Made by a program: the position numbers and the translations under genes. Below the pieces are notes generated by a model. The model did not search any database. It saw nothing but the letters and a program-made list of their open reading frames with translations, and was not told the DNA's origin. A stretch of 35,205 nt of DNA from CAYOHG01 sp964465125 (GTDB taxonomy: Bacteria > Planctomycetota > Phycisphaerae > UBA1845 > Fen-1342), in NCBI GenBank assembly GCA_964465125.1, contig CAYXIO010000042.1, positions 1 through 35,205 on the forward strand, in the 5' to 3' direction. Positions 25,265 to 33,315 of this stretch are shown in pieces (position 1 is the stretch's first letter; each line of letters starts with the position of its first letter).

Positions 25265-27448
25265 ATGAGTCCTCGGGCCGTTCAAGCCCTCGCGATCACG
25301 CTGGGCGCCGCGCTTCTGCTGGCATCCTCGCGGCTTACGCCGCAGATCAACTCCGTCCGCGCCTCGCTGGTGACGCAGGGCGCGTTCGCATCGCAGGTGA
25401 ACATTCCGCCGGAATACGCCTTCGCGGTTCAGGCCTTCGGGGCGTTCCGCGGCCTGATCACCAACATCGCCTTCATGCGGGCCGAGCAGTACAAGAACGA
25501 GGGCCGGCACTACGACGCGATGCAGCTCGCGAACTGGATCTGCATGCTCCAGCCGCATTTTCCCTCGGTCTGGGAATTCCAGGCCTGGAACATGGCCTGG
25601 AACATCTCGGTCACCACCTGGACGCCCGAAGAGCGCTGGAACTGGGTCTACAACGGCGCCAAGCTGCTGCGCGACTACGGCATTCAGTTCAACCCGAACG
25701 CCACCAACCTCTACAAGCAGCTTGCCTGGATCTTCGTCAACAAGATGAGCGACACGGTGGACGAGCACCACCTGACCTACAAGCGCAACTGGGCCTACCG
25801 CATGCACCTGGTGCTCGGCCCCCCGCCGGACCCGCTGGACGACTACCGTCCCGGCGAGCGGGTCAAGCAGTCCGAGTTGCAGATCGGCGAGGACGCGATG
25901 ACCAAGGCGCTGCAAGTCGAAGCCCAGCGCCGCCGCGAGAAGCGCGAGCGCGAGGGCATGCTGCGGCCGTGGGAAATCCCGGCGGACGAGAACGGCGAAA
26001 TCGCCGCCGGCGAGACCAACCCCGACCTCGAGGCGCCGATGTCGCTCGACTACCGCATCACCACCCGCGCGTTTCAACAGGCGATGATGCAGATCGCCGA
26101 CGCGCCGGCGTCGCTGGCCGAGCTGTACGGCCGGCAGCCCGAGACGCGCGAGATGGTCCAGAAGCTGCGCGAAATCGGCGCCGTGATCGACGATCCGCGG
26201 CTCGACGAGGAGCACTACTGGAGCCAGGTGGACGGCCTGGCGTGGACGTTCTTTTACCGCTACCGCGTGCTGAGCGACCCGCCTTCGATGCTGTCCCAGG
26301 TGCTCGAGAACGCGACGCTCGACCCCGACGCCGCCAACATCGAGCGCTTCGACCAGATCGTCGGCGTCCGCGCGGGCAACCCGGCGGGCGCGGCGCTGCT
26401 CCACTTCGTGCAGAAGAAGGTCCTGGAGGAAGTCTACAAGCTCGCCCCCCGGAAGATGGCCGACCTGATCGCGCTGTTCGGGCCGATCGACTTCCGCATG
26501 GTCGACGCGCACTCGCTCTACTGGCTCAACGAGGGGCTGGTCCGCTCGCAGCAGACCATCAACGACTTCGGCAACGACAAGACCAACACGGCCCGGCTGG
26601 TCTTCTTCAGCCTGCACAACCTCTACCTGCGCAACCGGATGGATTTCGAGCCTTCCGGCCGCGAGATCAACAAGGCTTACATCAACTTCAATCCTGACCT
26701 GAACTTCATCGAGCCGATGCACCGCGCCTTCCTCAGCTACGCCAAGGGAATCGACCCCGACCCCGAGCAGAAGGGCGTCGGCGGGACCTTCCGCTCGGGT
26801 CACGTCAATTTCCTGGCCGAGGCTATCCGCCTGCTCTATTTCGCGGGCCGCATCGAGGACGCGTCGCACTATTACAACTACCTGCGCAGCGAGTACGACA
26901 CCACCAGCCAGGGTCAGCGCAACACCGCCTTCGACAAGCCGCTGCGCGACTTCGTCTTCGACACCTTCCGCGAGGACTACAGCCAGACGGACGTGCGCAA
27001 CGCGCTCTTCGGCGTGCTGATGAGCGCGTTCACCAACCTGGCGGACGGCAACCTGGCGCAATACGACGCGCTGTACTACGTCGCGTTCGACCTGCACCGC
27101 AACTACAACAAGGGCCGCGACCTCGTCTTCAATGAGAAGCTGCGGCTGCCCTCCTTCGAGCAGTGCACCTCGGACGTGCTGCGCCAGTGGTTCCTGGTCG
27201 TGCCGCGCTCGGGCTTCGACACGGTCCGCAAGATTCGGCTCTGGAACTCGCTGCCGCTTCCGCTGAAGCACGCGGTCTACGACGACCTGAAGGAAATCTT
27301 CGCGCTGGAGTGCCAGCGGGTGGGGTTTGACGTGACGCGCGCGTTCCCCGAGCCCGAGCTGATGGACGAGTATCGCCGGACCGCGCCCAAGCGGGACGTC
27401 ACGCCGCCGCCGGACAACGTCGAGACCCCGGGCCAGACGCCGAGCTGA
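25265..27448 (+). CDS. Membrane-anchored helical protein of unknown function, end of the SPFH/ABC operon
   Basis: 727 residues. ATG 25265 is chosen over the ATG at 25259 because GGAG ends at 25258, giving 6 nt spacing only for the second ATG. One N-terminal membrane anchor or uncleaved signal (about 7-25) is followed by a long, soluble, mainly helical, aromatic-rich protein. The segment NEGRHYDAMQLANWICMLQP looks like a TPR-type helix pair, and similar AxxL/YxxA spacings recur, so a TPR-like solenoid is possible but not secure. I recognise no enzyme motif. High Trp/Tyr content (ALNWVYNG, KRNWAYRMHL and so on) is striking. Its place as last gene of the operon, 13 bp after the permease, implies a direct role with the transporter, perhaps on the extracytoplasmic side. 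Confidence 0.8.
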   Translation: MSPRAVQALAITLGAALLLASSRLTPQINSVRASLVTQGAFASQVNIPPEYAFAVQAFGAFRGLITNIAFMRAEQYKNEGRHYDAMQLANWICMLQPHFPSVWEFQAWNMAWNISVTTWTPEERWNWVYNGAKLLRDYGIQFNPNATNLYKQLAWIFVNKMSDTVDEHHLTYKRNWAYRMHLVLGPPPDPLDDYRPGERVKQSELQIGEDAMTKALQVEAQRRREKREREGMLRPWEIPADENGEIAAGETNPDLEAPMSLDYRITTRAFQQAMMQIADAPASLAELYGRQPETREMVQKLREIGAVIDDPRLDEEHYWSQVDGLAWTFFYRYRVLSDPPSMLSQVLENATLDPDAANIERFDQIVGVRAGNPAGAALLHFVQKKVLEEVYKLAPRKMADLIALFGPIDFRMVDAHSLYWLNEGLVRSQQTINDFGNDKTNTARLVFFSLHNLYLRNRMDFEPSGREINKAYINFNPDLNFIEPMHRAFLSYAKGIDPDPEQKGVGGTFRSGHVNFLAEAIRLLYFAGRIEDASHYYNYLRSEYDTTSQGQRNTAFDKPLRDFVFDTFREDYSQTDVRNALFGVLMSAFTNLADGNLAQYDALYYVAFDLHRNYNKGRDLVFNEKLRLPSFEQCTSDVLRQWFLVVPRSGFDTVRKIRLWNSLPLPLKHAVYDDLKEIFALECQRVGFDVTRAFPEPELMDEYRRTAPKRDVTPPPDNVETPGQTPS

Positions 27449-27452
27449 CGAG

Positions 27453-27474
27453 GCCGGCACAAGTGCGGCTTTTC
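27453..27474 (+). terminator. Rho-independent terminator of the SPFH/ABC operon
   Basis: GCCGGCA-caag-TGCGGC forms a 6-bp stem with a one-base bulge, followed directly by TTTT (27470-27473). It lies 5 nt after the stop of the last operon gene and ends before the convergent acylphosphatase gene. Confidence 0.6.
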
Positions 27475-27486
27475 CTGCGGCTGCGC

Positions 27487-27768
27487 TCAGTAGGCGATGT
27501 CAAAGCCGGTTTCATCCTGGCGAGCCGCGATTTCGCCGCGCGCGGCGCTCTGAATGTTGTAGCGCATGCGGAAGGCCAGCGCCTCAAGCAGTCCGCGGAC
27601 TTCCGCATCCTCACCCTGGGCCTGAAGCTCGACGGTTCCATCCGCCAAGTTGCGCACGAATCCGCAGACCCTGAAATCGCCGGCGATCTGCCGGGCGGTG
27701 GCGCGGAATCCGACGCCCTGCACCCGCCCCGAGTAGAGCACGCGCACGCGCAACGTCTCGGTCTGCAT
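27487..27768 (-). CDS. acyP: Acylphosphatase
   Basis: A 93-residue small cytoplasmic enzyme that hydrolyses acyl phosphates. The family signatures are complete: GRVQGVGFRATARQIA with catalytic Arg22 and GFVRNLADGTVELQAQG with catalytic Asn40. Length is typical. It starts 6 bp after the stop of the lipoprotein gene and is probably translated from the same message as gltX and that lipoprotein. No hypF-like extension. Confidence 0.92.
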   Translation of the reverse strand: MQTETLRVRVLYSGRVQGVGFRATARQIAGDFRVCGFVRNLADGTVELQAQGEDAEVRGLLEALAFRMRYNIQSAARGEIAARQDETGFDIAY

Positions 27769-27774
27769 GGCCGG

Positions 27775-28140
27775 CTAGTCCTTCTTGCGGAGAACCACCT
27801 TTCGCTCGCCGTCGGTCACGTCAAGCGAAAAGCCCTTCAGGGCGGCCGTGTAGGTGCGCGTTCCGCCGGCCTGGGGCCGCAGCGTCAGCTTGTAGCCGTT
27901 GAACGAGTACGTGCCGACCTCGTCGCGGCTGCGCCCTTCGAGGGTCAGCCGCGCCGAAAACGTCCCGTCGCGGTTGAACACGGCATCGCGAATCGCGAAC
28001 ACGTCCGCGTTTGGGATCGCGCGCTGCATGTACCAGTGGCCGACCAGCGCCCGGCCACACCCGGCGCTTGCGCCCGCAGCCAGCAGCAGCAGACTCAACA
28101 CCGCGGCGCGTGCCCGGCGAATGGAAACGGCCCCTGCCAT
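27775..28140 (-). CDS. Small predicted lipoprotein of unknown function
   Basis: 121 residues. ATG 28140 is used (GGAGGA 7 nt upstream; a GTG at 28143 is too close). The N-terminus has Arg residues, a hydrophobic stretch (AAVLSLLLLAAGASAGC) and a probable lipobox Cys, so export and lipid anchoring are likely. The mature part (GHWYMQRAIPNADVFAIRDA onward) has alternating beta-strand patterns with FNRDGTFSARL and VGTYSFNGYKLTL, like small lipocalin-like proteins that describe a substrate-free beta-barrel; this resemblance is by eye only. It sits between gltX and acyP. Confidence 0.75.
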   Translation of the reverse strand: MAGAVSIRRARAAVLSLLLLAAGASAGCGRALVGHWYMQRAIPNADVFAIRDAVFNRDGTFSARLTLEGRSRDEVGTYSFNGYKLTLRPQAGGTRTYTAALKGFSLDVTDGERKVVLRKKD

Positions 28141-28186
28141 CACGAAATCCTCCGCGCGGGTCGTCCCCGCTCAGCTCGGCGGCGGC

Positions 28187-29851
28187 TCAAGCGCCCGCCG
28201 CTCGTCGGCGCTCAAGCTCGGCCAGCGTGCGATCGATCCGCTTCAGGGCGCGCTCGCGGCCGAGCAGGGCCACGGTGTCGAAAATCGGGGGGCTCACGGT
28301 GCCTCCCGTGACGGCGACGCGCAGCGGCTGGGCCACCTTGCCGAGGCCCAGCGAGCGGGCTTCGGCGAAGCCGCGAATGAGCTGCTCCAGCGCCGCCGGG
28401 CTCCAGTCGGTCTGCTCCGCCAGCGCCGCGCGCATGTCCTTCAGCAGCGCGGCTGCGTCGCCCTTCTCCAGGTTCTTGCGCACGGCCGATTCGTCGATCG
28501 GAAACCGGTCATCCGGCAGGAAGAGCATGCCGGACTTGGCTTCGATGTCGCGGACCGTGCGGAAGCCCTCGTTCATGGCCAGCAGGCGCGTCATGGCGAT
28601 TTCGCCGAGGCCGCGCAGCGGCGACTGCGGGTTGACCTCAAGAAAGTCGCGAAACGCATCCAGGTTCCGCTTCGCGTCCGCCGCCGCCAGAGCCGTGGTA
28701 TTGAAATTCAGCAGCTTGGCGCGGTCGAAGCGGGCGTTGGTCTTGCCGATGCGCTCAAGCTCGAAGCGCTCGCACATCTCCTGGAGCGTCATCTTCTCGA
28801 GGTCGTTGCCCGGCGACCACCCCAGCAGCGCGATGAAGTTCAGCAGCACCTCCGGCAGGTACCCGCTGACTCGGAAATCGTGAATCTCGATCTCCGGCAC
28901 GACTACGCCGAGCTGCCGCGCCAGCGCCGCCAACGCCTCGCCCGGGAGCTGGGTCTTCGCGTCGCGCCATGCGGCGAACGTGTCAACGTCGCAGCCGGTC
29001 CACTCGCGCGCCTGTCCTTCATCCAGCGTGCCCGCGGCGACGCGCGCCTGATACGCGGTCCGCACCGCCGCGTCCTTCTCGCGCTTGCTCATCTTCGAGC
29101 CGTCCAGGTTCAGGATGATCGGCAGGTGTGCGTAGACGGGCATGCGATAGCCGAGCGCCTCCTGCAAACCCAAGTGATTGGGGGTGTTCATCAGGTGCTC
29201 CTGCCCGCGGAGCACGTGCGTCACCCGCATGGCCTCGTCATCCACGACGACGGCGAAGTGGTACGTGGGCCAGCCGTCCGCTTTGACGACGACGAAGTCG
29301 TCGACCTCGCGCGCGCCGACGCGCACCTCGCCGAGAATCGCGTCCTTGACCACGAAATCATGGTCGGGCATGAGAAAGCGGATCACCACCGGCCGGCCGG
29401 CGGCGCGGGCCTCGTTCGCCTCCTGTTCCGAGGGCAAGCGCGACGGCCGAGGATAGCGGAATGCGCGCTTCTGCGCCTGCGCGGCACGGCGCATCGCGTC
29501 CAGCTCCTCGCGCGTTTCGAAGGCGTAGTAGGCACGGCCGCTGTCGAGCAACTGCCGCGCGACCGCCTGGTACGCCCCCTGCCGCTGCCGCGCGCTCTGT
29601 AGATACGACGGCGCGGGGCCGCCGACCTCGGGCCCCTCGTCCCAGTGCAGCCCGAGCCAGCGCATGTCGGCCAGCAGCTTCTCGGTGGCGCCGCTGATGT
29701 TGCGAGTCTGGTCGGTGTCCTCGATCCGCAGCAGAAACCGCCCGTCCAGACGGCGCGCCAGCAGGTAGTTGAACAGCGCGGTGCGAGCGCCGCCGATGTG
29801 CAGGTACCCGGTCGGCGACGGCGCGAAGCGGGTTCGGATCAGCTCGGGCAT
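28187..29851 (-). CDS. gltX: Glutamyl-tRNA synthetase
   Basis: 554 residues, longer than the about 470 of E. coli. Class I synthetase that charges tRNA(Glu) (and perhaps tRNA(Gln) in a non-discriminating form). The HIGH motif is HIGG at residues 18-21 in APSPTGYLHIGGARTA and KMSKR is at 253-257 in NLDGSKMSKREKD. Between KMSKR and the conserved GYLPEVLLNFIALLGWSPGN (330-349) lie about 70 residues, where the canonical enzyme has about 12. The insertion (VAAGTLDEGQAREWTGCDVD, then up to EIEIHDFRVS) is of a kind I recall from planctomycete enzymes. GAGGA stands 4 nt before ATG 29851. Downstream the lipoprotein gene follows after 46 bp and acyP after that. Confidence 0.95.
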   Translation of the reverse strand: MPELIRTRFAPSPTGYLHIGGARTALFNYLLARRLDGRFLLRIEDTDQTRNISGATEKLLADMRWLGLHWDEGPEVGGPAPSYLQSARQRQGAYQAVARQLLDSGRAYYAFETREELDAMRRAAQAQKRAFRYPRPSRLPSEQEANEARAAGRPVVIRFLMPDHDFVVKDAILGEVRVGAREVDDFVVVKADGWPTYHFAVVVDDEAMRVTHVLRGQEHLMNTPNHLGLQEALGYRMPVYAHLPIILNLDGSKMSKREKDAAVRTAYQARVAAGTLDEGQAREWTGCDVDTFAAWRDAKTQLPGEALAALARQLGVVVPEIEIHDFRVSGYLPEVLLNFIALLGWSPGNDLEKMTLQEMCERFELERIGKTNARFDRAKLLNFNTTALAAADAKRNLDAFRDFLEVNPQSPLRGLGEIAMTRLLAMNEGFRTVRDIEAKSGMLFLPDDRFPIDESAVRKNLEKGDAAALLKDMRAALAEQTDWSPAALEQLIRGFAEARSLGLGKVAQPLRVAVTGGTVSPPIFDTVALLGRERALKRIDRTLAELERRRAAGA

Positions 29852-29898
29852 GCATTCCTCACAGCAGCAGAGCGATTGAGATTCCAGCGTTGCCGCGG

Positions 29899-29904
29899 AT
29901 TGTA
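29899..29904 (-). promoter_or_regulatory. Candidate -10 element of the gltX promoter
   Basis: TACAAT on the minus strand, about 48 nt upstream of the gltX start. No good -35 stands 17 bp upstream, so this is only a partial match. Confidence 0.35.
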
Positions 29905-29979
29905 GCCAGGCATCGATTTCGCTGCGACGAAGGGATTATCGGCATTCCGACGATCCGGGCGCGGCGGCGCCAGCCGACG

Positions 29980-30009
29980 TTGAGTCCGGGGTTGCGTTTC
30001 GGCTACCAT
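29980..30009 (+). promoter_or_regulatory. Possible promoter of the pentaheme cytochrome gene
   Basis: TTGAGT (29980-29985), an 18-bp spacer and TACCAT (30004-30009), about 85 bp before the ATG at 30094. Confidence 0.35.
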
Positions 30010-30093
30010 TGGCGCTCCGACAGCCTTCCGCGGCGGCTGACACCGATCGGAGCGACGAGCCGCGGAGCCAATCTTCGGAGGCGGAATCCAACC

Positions 30094-31944
30094 ATGATCA
30101 ACTTCACGCGCATCGGACGATCGCCGTTCGCCTTGCTGATCGGGCTGCTGGGCGTGCCGCTGGCGCTCACCTTCGTCGCCGCCCGCGCCACCCAGGTGCC
30201 CACCACGCTCAATGACTTCTTCGGGCCGGGAACCCAGCCGAACGAGATCATCGTTGACATCATCAATCCGGCGACCTGCGGCGGATGTCACGGTTACTTC
30301 GACAAGGACACGGAGCCGTTTCGGCCATGGGCGGCCAGCATGATGGGACAGGCGGCGCGCGATCCGATGTTTCTCGCCTGCCTCGCGGTCGCGAATCAGG
30401 ACGCCGCGTTTGCCGGCGAGATCTGCCTCCGCTGCCACGTGCCCCGCGGCTGGCTGGCCGGTCGCAGCGTTCCGACCGACGGCTCGGCGCTCGACCCGAA
30501 CGACCTGAGCGGCATCAGTTGCAACTACTGCCATCGGCTGGTGAACCCGGTCTACGTGCCCGGCCAGAGCCCCGCCATCGACGAGGGGATCATCAACGAC
30601 CTGGTGGCCGGCCCCCCGGTGAACCCGCACAGCGGGCAGGTTGTCGTCGACCCCTTCGACCATCGTCGCGGGCCCTACGACCTCGGCATGTTCTTCTCGC
30701 ACGACTGGCTGCAATCGCCCTACCACTCCGACTCGGCGATATGCGGCAACTGCCACGACGTCAGCAATCCGGTCTTCAGCCGCCAGCCGGACGGCACGTA
30801 CGCGCTCAACTCGCTGGATGCGCCGCCGCCGTCGAACGATAAGTATGAGCAGTTCCCCGCCGAGCGGACGTACAGCGAATGGACGCAAAGCGCGTTCGCG
30901 GCGGCGCCGGTCGATATGGGCGGGCGCTTCGGCGGCAACAACCCGCTGGTCAGCTCGTGCCAGGACTGCCACATGCCGCGGGTCGAGGGCCTGGGCTGCA
31001 TGTTCGGCGAGGTGCGCCCGTACCTGGGGCGGCATTTCTTCAACGGCGGCAACACCTGGGTGCTGAACGCGATCCGCAATCTCTACGACGATTCGGAGAC
31101 GTTCCTGGATCCGAACAGCGTGGCTGACTCGATCGACCGGGCCGTCGGCATGCTCCAGGCCGCCAGCGATCTCGAGCTTTCGGCGGACGCGGCTACGCTC
31201 ACCGCGCGCGTCATCAACCAGACCGGTCACAAGCTGCCGACCGGCTACCCCGAGGGTCGGCGGGTATGGCTCAACGTGCAGTTCTTCAACGCGGCCGACG
31301 CGTTGATCGAAGAGCATGGTCACTACGACCCGAACAGCGCCACGCTAACGACCGCCGACACGCGCGTTTACGAAGCCAGAATCGGCCTGGATGCGACCGT
31401 TGCCTCCCTGACCGGCGTTCCCGAGGGGCCCAGCTTCCACTTCGTGCTGGCCAACGTGGTCTACAAGGACAACCGCATCCCGCCCATGGGGTTCACGAAC
31501 GCGGGCCTCGCGTCGGTGCAGGCTGCGCCAGTGGGCGCCACGTACGCGGACGGCCAGCACTGGGACGACGTGCCCTTTGCCATTCCGCCCGGCGCGGCCC
31601 GCGCCGACGTGCGGGTGTACTACCAGCTCACGTCGCGCGAATACGTCGAGTTTCTGCGCGACGAGAACGTCACCGACGACACCGGCGACATCCTCTTCGA
31701 TCAATGGCTGCTGACCGGCCGCAGCGCGCCGATCGAGATCGATTTCGCCAGCATCCCCGTCGGATGCCCCGGCGACCTCAACGGCGACGGCCAGATCGAC
31801 CTGCTCGACTTGTCGACCCTGCTGGCGCACTTCGGGCAGATGGGCGGCGCCACGTATGCCGACGGCGATCTGACCGGTGACGGCAACGTCGACCTGATCG
31901 ACCTGAGCGAACTGTTGATCGTCTTCGGCACGAGCTGCGGCTGA
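30094..31944 (+). CDS. Secreted pentaheme c-type cytochrome with C-terminal dockerin-like EF-hands
   Basis: 616 residues. ATG 30094 begins a signal peptide (INFTRIGRSPFALLIGLLGV onward); the frame upstream has no coding character. Five CxxCH heme c sites are visible: CGGCH (62-66), CLRCH (111-115), CNYCH (143-147), CGNCH (217-221) and CQDCH (289-293), a cytochrome c554-like N-terminal half. The middle (about 330-550) is beta-rich and includes NQTGHKLPTGYPEGRRVWL, seen in many multiheme cytochromes. The C-terminus has two EF-hand-like copies, GDLNGDGQIDLLDLSTLLAHF and GDLTGDGNVDLIDLSELLIV, the dockerin-like tail typical of secreted planctomycete proteins. An extracytoplasmic electron-transfer role is likely; substrate and partner are unknown. 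No cytochrome maturation genes lie nearby. Confidence 0.88.
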   Translation: MINFTRIGRSPFALLIGLLGVPLALTFVAARATQVPTTLNDFFGPGTQPNEIIVDIINPATCGGCHGYFDKDTEPFRPWAASMMGQAARDPMFLACLAVANQDAAFAGEICLRCHVPRGWLAGRSVPTDGSALDPNDLSGISCNYCHRLVNPVYVPGQSPAIDEGIINDLVAGPPVNPHSGQVVVDPFDHRRGPYDLGMFFSHDWLQSPYHSDSAICGNCHDVSNPVFSRQPDGTYALNSLDAPPPSNDKYEQFPAERTYSEWTQSAFAAAPVDMGGRFGGNNPLVSSCQDCHMPRVEGLGCMFGEVRPYLGRHFFNGGNTWVLNAIRNLYDDSETFLDPNSVADSIDRAVGMLQAASDLELSADAATLTARVINQTGHKLPTGYPEGRRVWLNVQFFNAADALIEEHGHYDPNSATLTTADTRVYEARIGLDATVASLTGVPEGPSFHFVLANVVYKDNRIPPMGFTNAGLASVQAAPVGATYADGQHWDDVPFAIPPGAARADVRVYYQLTSREYVEFLRDENVTDDTGDILFDQWLLTGRSAPIEIDFASIPVGCPGDLNGDGQIDLLDLSTLLAHFGQMGGATYADGDLTGDGNVDLIDLSELLIVFGTSCG

Positions 31945-31960
31945 AACCCTGAAACGCAAG

Positions 31961-31993
31961 CGCGCCGGCCGGAAGCGCGTTCCGGCCGGCGCG
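31961..31993. terminator. Bidirectional hairpin terminator
   Basis: A perfect 14-bp inverted repeat (CGCGCCGGCCGGAA at 31961-31974, complement at 31980-31993) with loop GCGCG, 16 nt after the cytochrome stop and just before the convergent gene's 3' end at 32008. No strong T-tract. Confidence 0.6.
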
Positions 31994-32007
31994 TGTCCTG
32001 CGCACCG

Positions 32008-33210
32008 CTACTTGAAGATCGGGCCTTTCGTCACGCCGTGATCGGCGCCCTCCAGCTTAGCGTTGGCGCCGTCAGTCCAGTGATAGCCCATCGTGTCCTG
32101 AGGCAGCTTGCCATCGGGCACCGAACCCGTCTCGATGGTGATCTGGTAGGCGGTGCAGGGTGTCAGCGGAGGCGTGGCGGCGGTCCACGCTTCGCAGACG
32201 TACTCGCCCGCGGCCGGGTCGTATCGGCACATCCAGCCCTCCGGCAGCGTATGCGTGATGTTGCTGGCGGAGTGGTCGATGACTCCGCCAACCTGGGCTG
32301 GAGTTCCCACCACGAAATGGATGTCATACACGCCGGTGGTCCACGCCTTTCCGTTGGCCGGTACGTGGATTGTGTACTTGAACGTCCAGATCCGGAAGGC
32401 CCCGTCGGTGGCTTCGGCCGATTGCAGCGTCACGCCCCGGACCTGCTCGATGATGTCGCGCAGCCGGTTCTCCGCTTCGGGCGACGGATCGTTGGCCAGG
32501 GCATCCTCGAGGCTCCGGAGAGCCGGGCGGCCGATCCGGATCAGCTCGTGCGTAGCAGCGTCGCGCGTGGCGATGTCCCAGGCGTCGAGATCGTCAATCA
32601 GCTTGTTGATTCGCTGCGCTGTCGTGCCATCCTGCTCCTGCAAAGCGTGCAGGGCGATCATGTACGCCGGCTCCAGCCAGGGGCTGGCGGGGTGAATCAT
32701 GAGCTGAACTTCGAAGAACCCAGCCGGCGGCCCCGGAAACCACTGCATCTCGGCCTGCGCCAGGCAGTGCTCGTCGTAGAGCGGCAGCCAAACGTCCAGG
32801 TCGGCCGAGCCGCTGCCGCCGCCCTGCGCGCTCACCTCAAGCCCCACCGGGCTAAGCGCGGTAATGCGAATCGCGCCGAGCGGATGGTCGGCGGCGACGT
32901 GCCACTCCAGCTCGTCGATCTGAAGAACGCCGCCGGGCAACGCCAGCCGCGGGTCATCCGCAAAACGCGTGAAGCCGGTCAAGGGAGCGGATTGGGTCTC
33001 AACAGCGACAAGCTCAGCAAAACTCGGCGCGTCAAGCGCGAAGCTCGTGGGTGTCCGAGTGTGCTGGTCGTGGAGCGGAACCAGCGGAGCGCCCGGGAGA
33101 CGCTGTTGCCCCTGGCCCAGCGCAGCGCCTGCAAACCACCCGCTCGCCGCGATTCCGATCGCCGCGCCGGCAAACACCGCCACCGCATTGAAAGAAATGA
33201 AACGAGACAT
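32008..33210 (-). CDS. Secreted protein of unknown function with HEAT-like segment
   Basis: 400 residues. AAGGAG lies 8 nt before ATG 33210. A signal peptide (about 1-34) points to export. No known family overall. Residues about 200-259 (KLIDDLDAWDIATRDAATHE to DIIEQVRG) resemble the HEAT-like repeat common in planctomycete proteins, where a D/E-W-x-TR-x-AA-x-EL pattern precedes an ALxSLxxAL helix. The flanking regions look beta-rich. Two cysteines near 330-350 could pair. It lies downstream of PPK2 on the same strand after 105 bp, but a hairpin (33233-33254) stands between, so joint transcription is uncertain. Confidence 0.7.
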   Translation of the reverse strand: MSRFISFNAVAVFAGAAIGIAASGWFAGAALGQGQQRLPGAPLVPLHDQHTRTPTSFALDAPSFAELVAVETQSAPLTGFTRFADDPRLALPGGVLQIDELEWHVAADHPLGAIRITALSPVGLEVSAQGGGSGSADLDVWLPLYDEHCLAQAEMQWFPGPPAGFFEVQLMIHPASPWLEPAYMIALHALQEQDGTTAQRINKLIDDLDAWDIATRDAATHELIRIGRPALRSLEDALANDPSPEAENRLRDIIEQVRGVTLQSAEATDGAFRIWTFKYTIHVPANGKAWTTGVYDIHFVVGTPAQVGGVIDHSASNITHTLPEGWMCRYDPAAGEYVCEAWTAATPPLTPCTAYQITIETGSVPDGKLPQDTMGYHWTDGANAKLEGADHGVTKGPIFK

Positions 33211-33232
33211 GGCGAATTCTCCTTGTGCATCC

Positions 33233-33254
33233 CAGAAGCGAACATCGGCTTCTG
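33233..33254 (-). other. Small hairpin in the leader of the HEAT-like protein gene
   Basis: CAGAAGC / GCTTCTG, 7-bp perfect stem with an 8-nt loop, ending about 10 nt upstream of the ribosome binding site. No T-tract. It might affect translation; nothing more can be said. Confidence 0.3.
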
Positions 33255-33315
33255 AAAGGTGAAGACGACCCGTCTCGGGCGGCGGCCGTGGTCGGCGCCC
33301 CGGGAGCGCTTTTAT

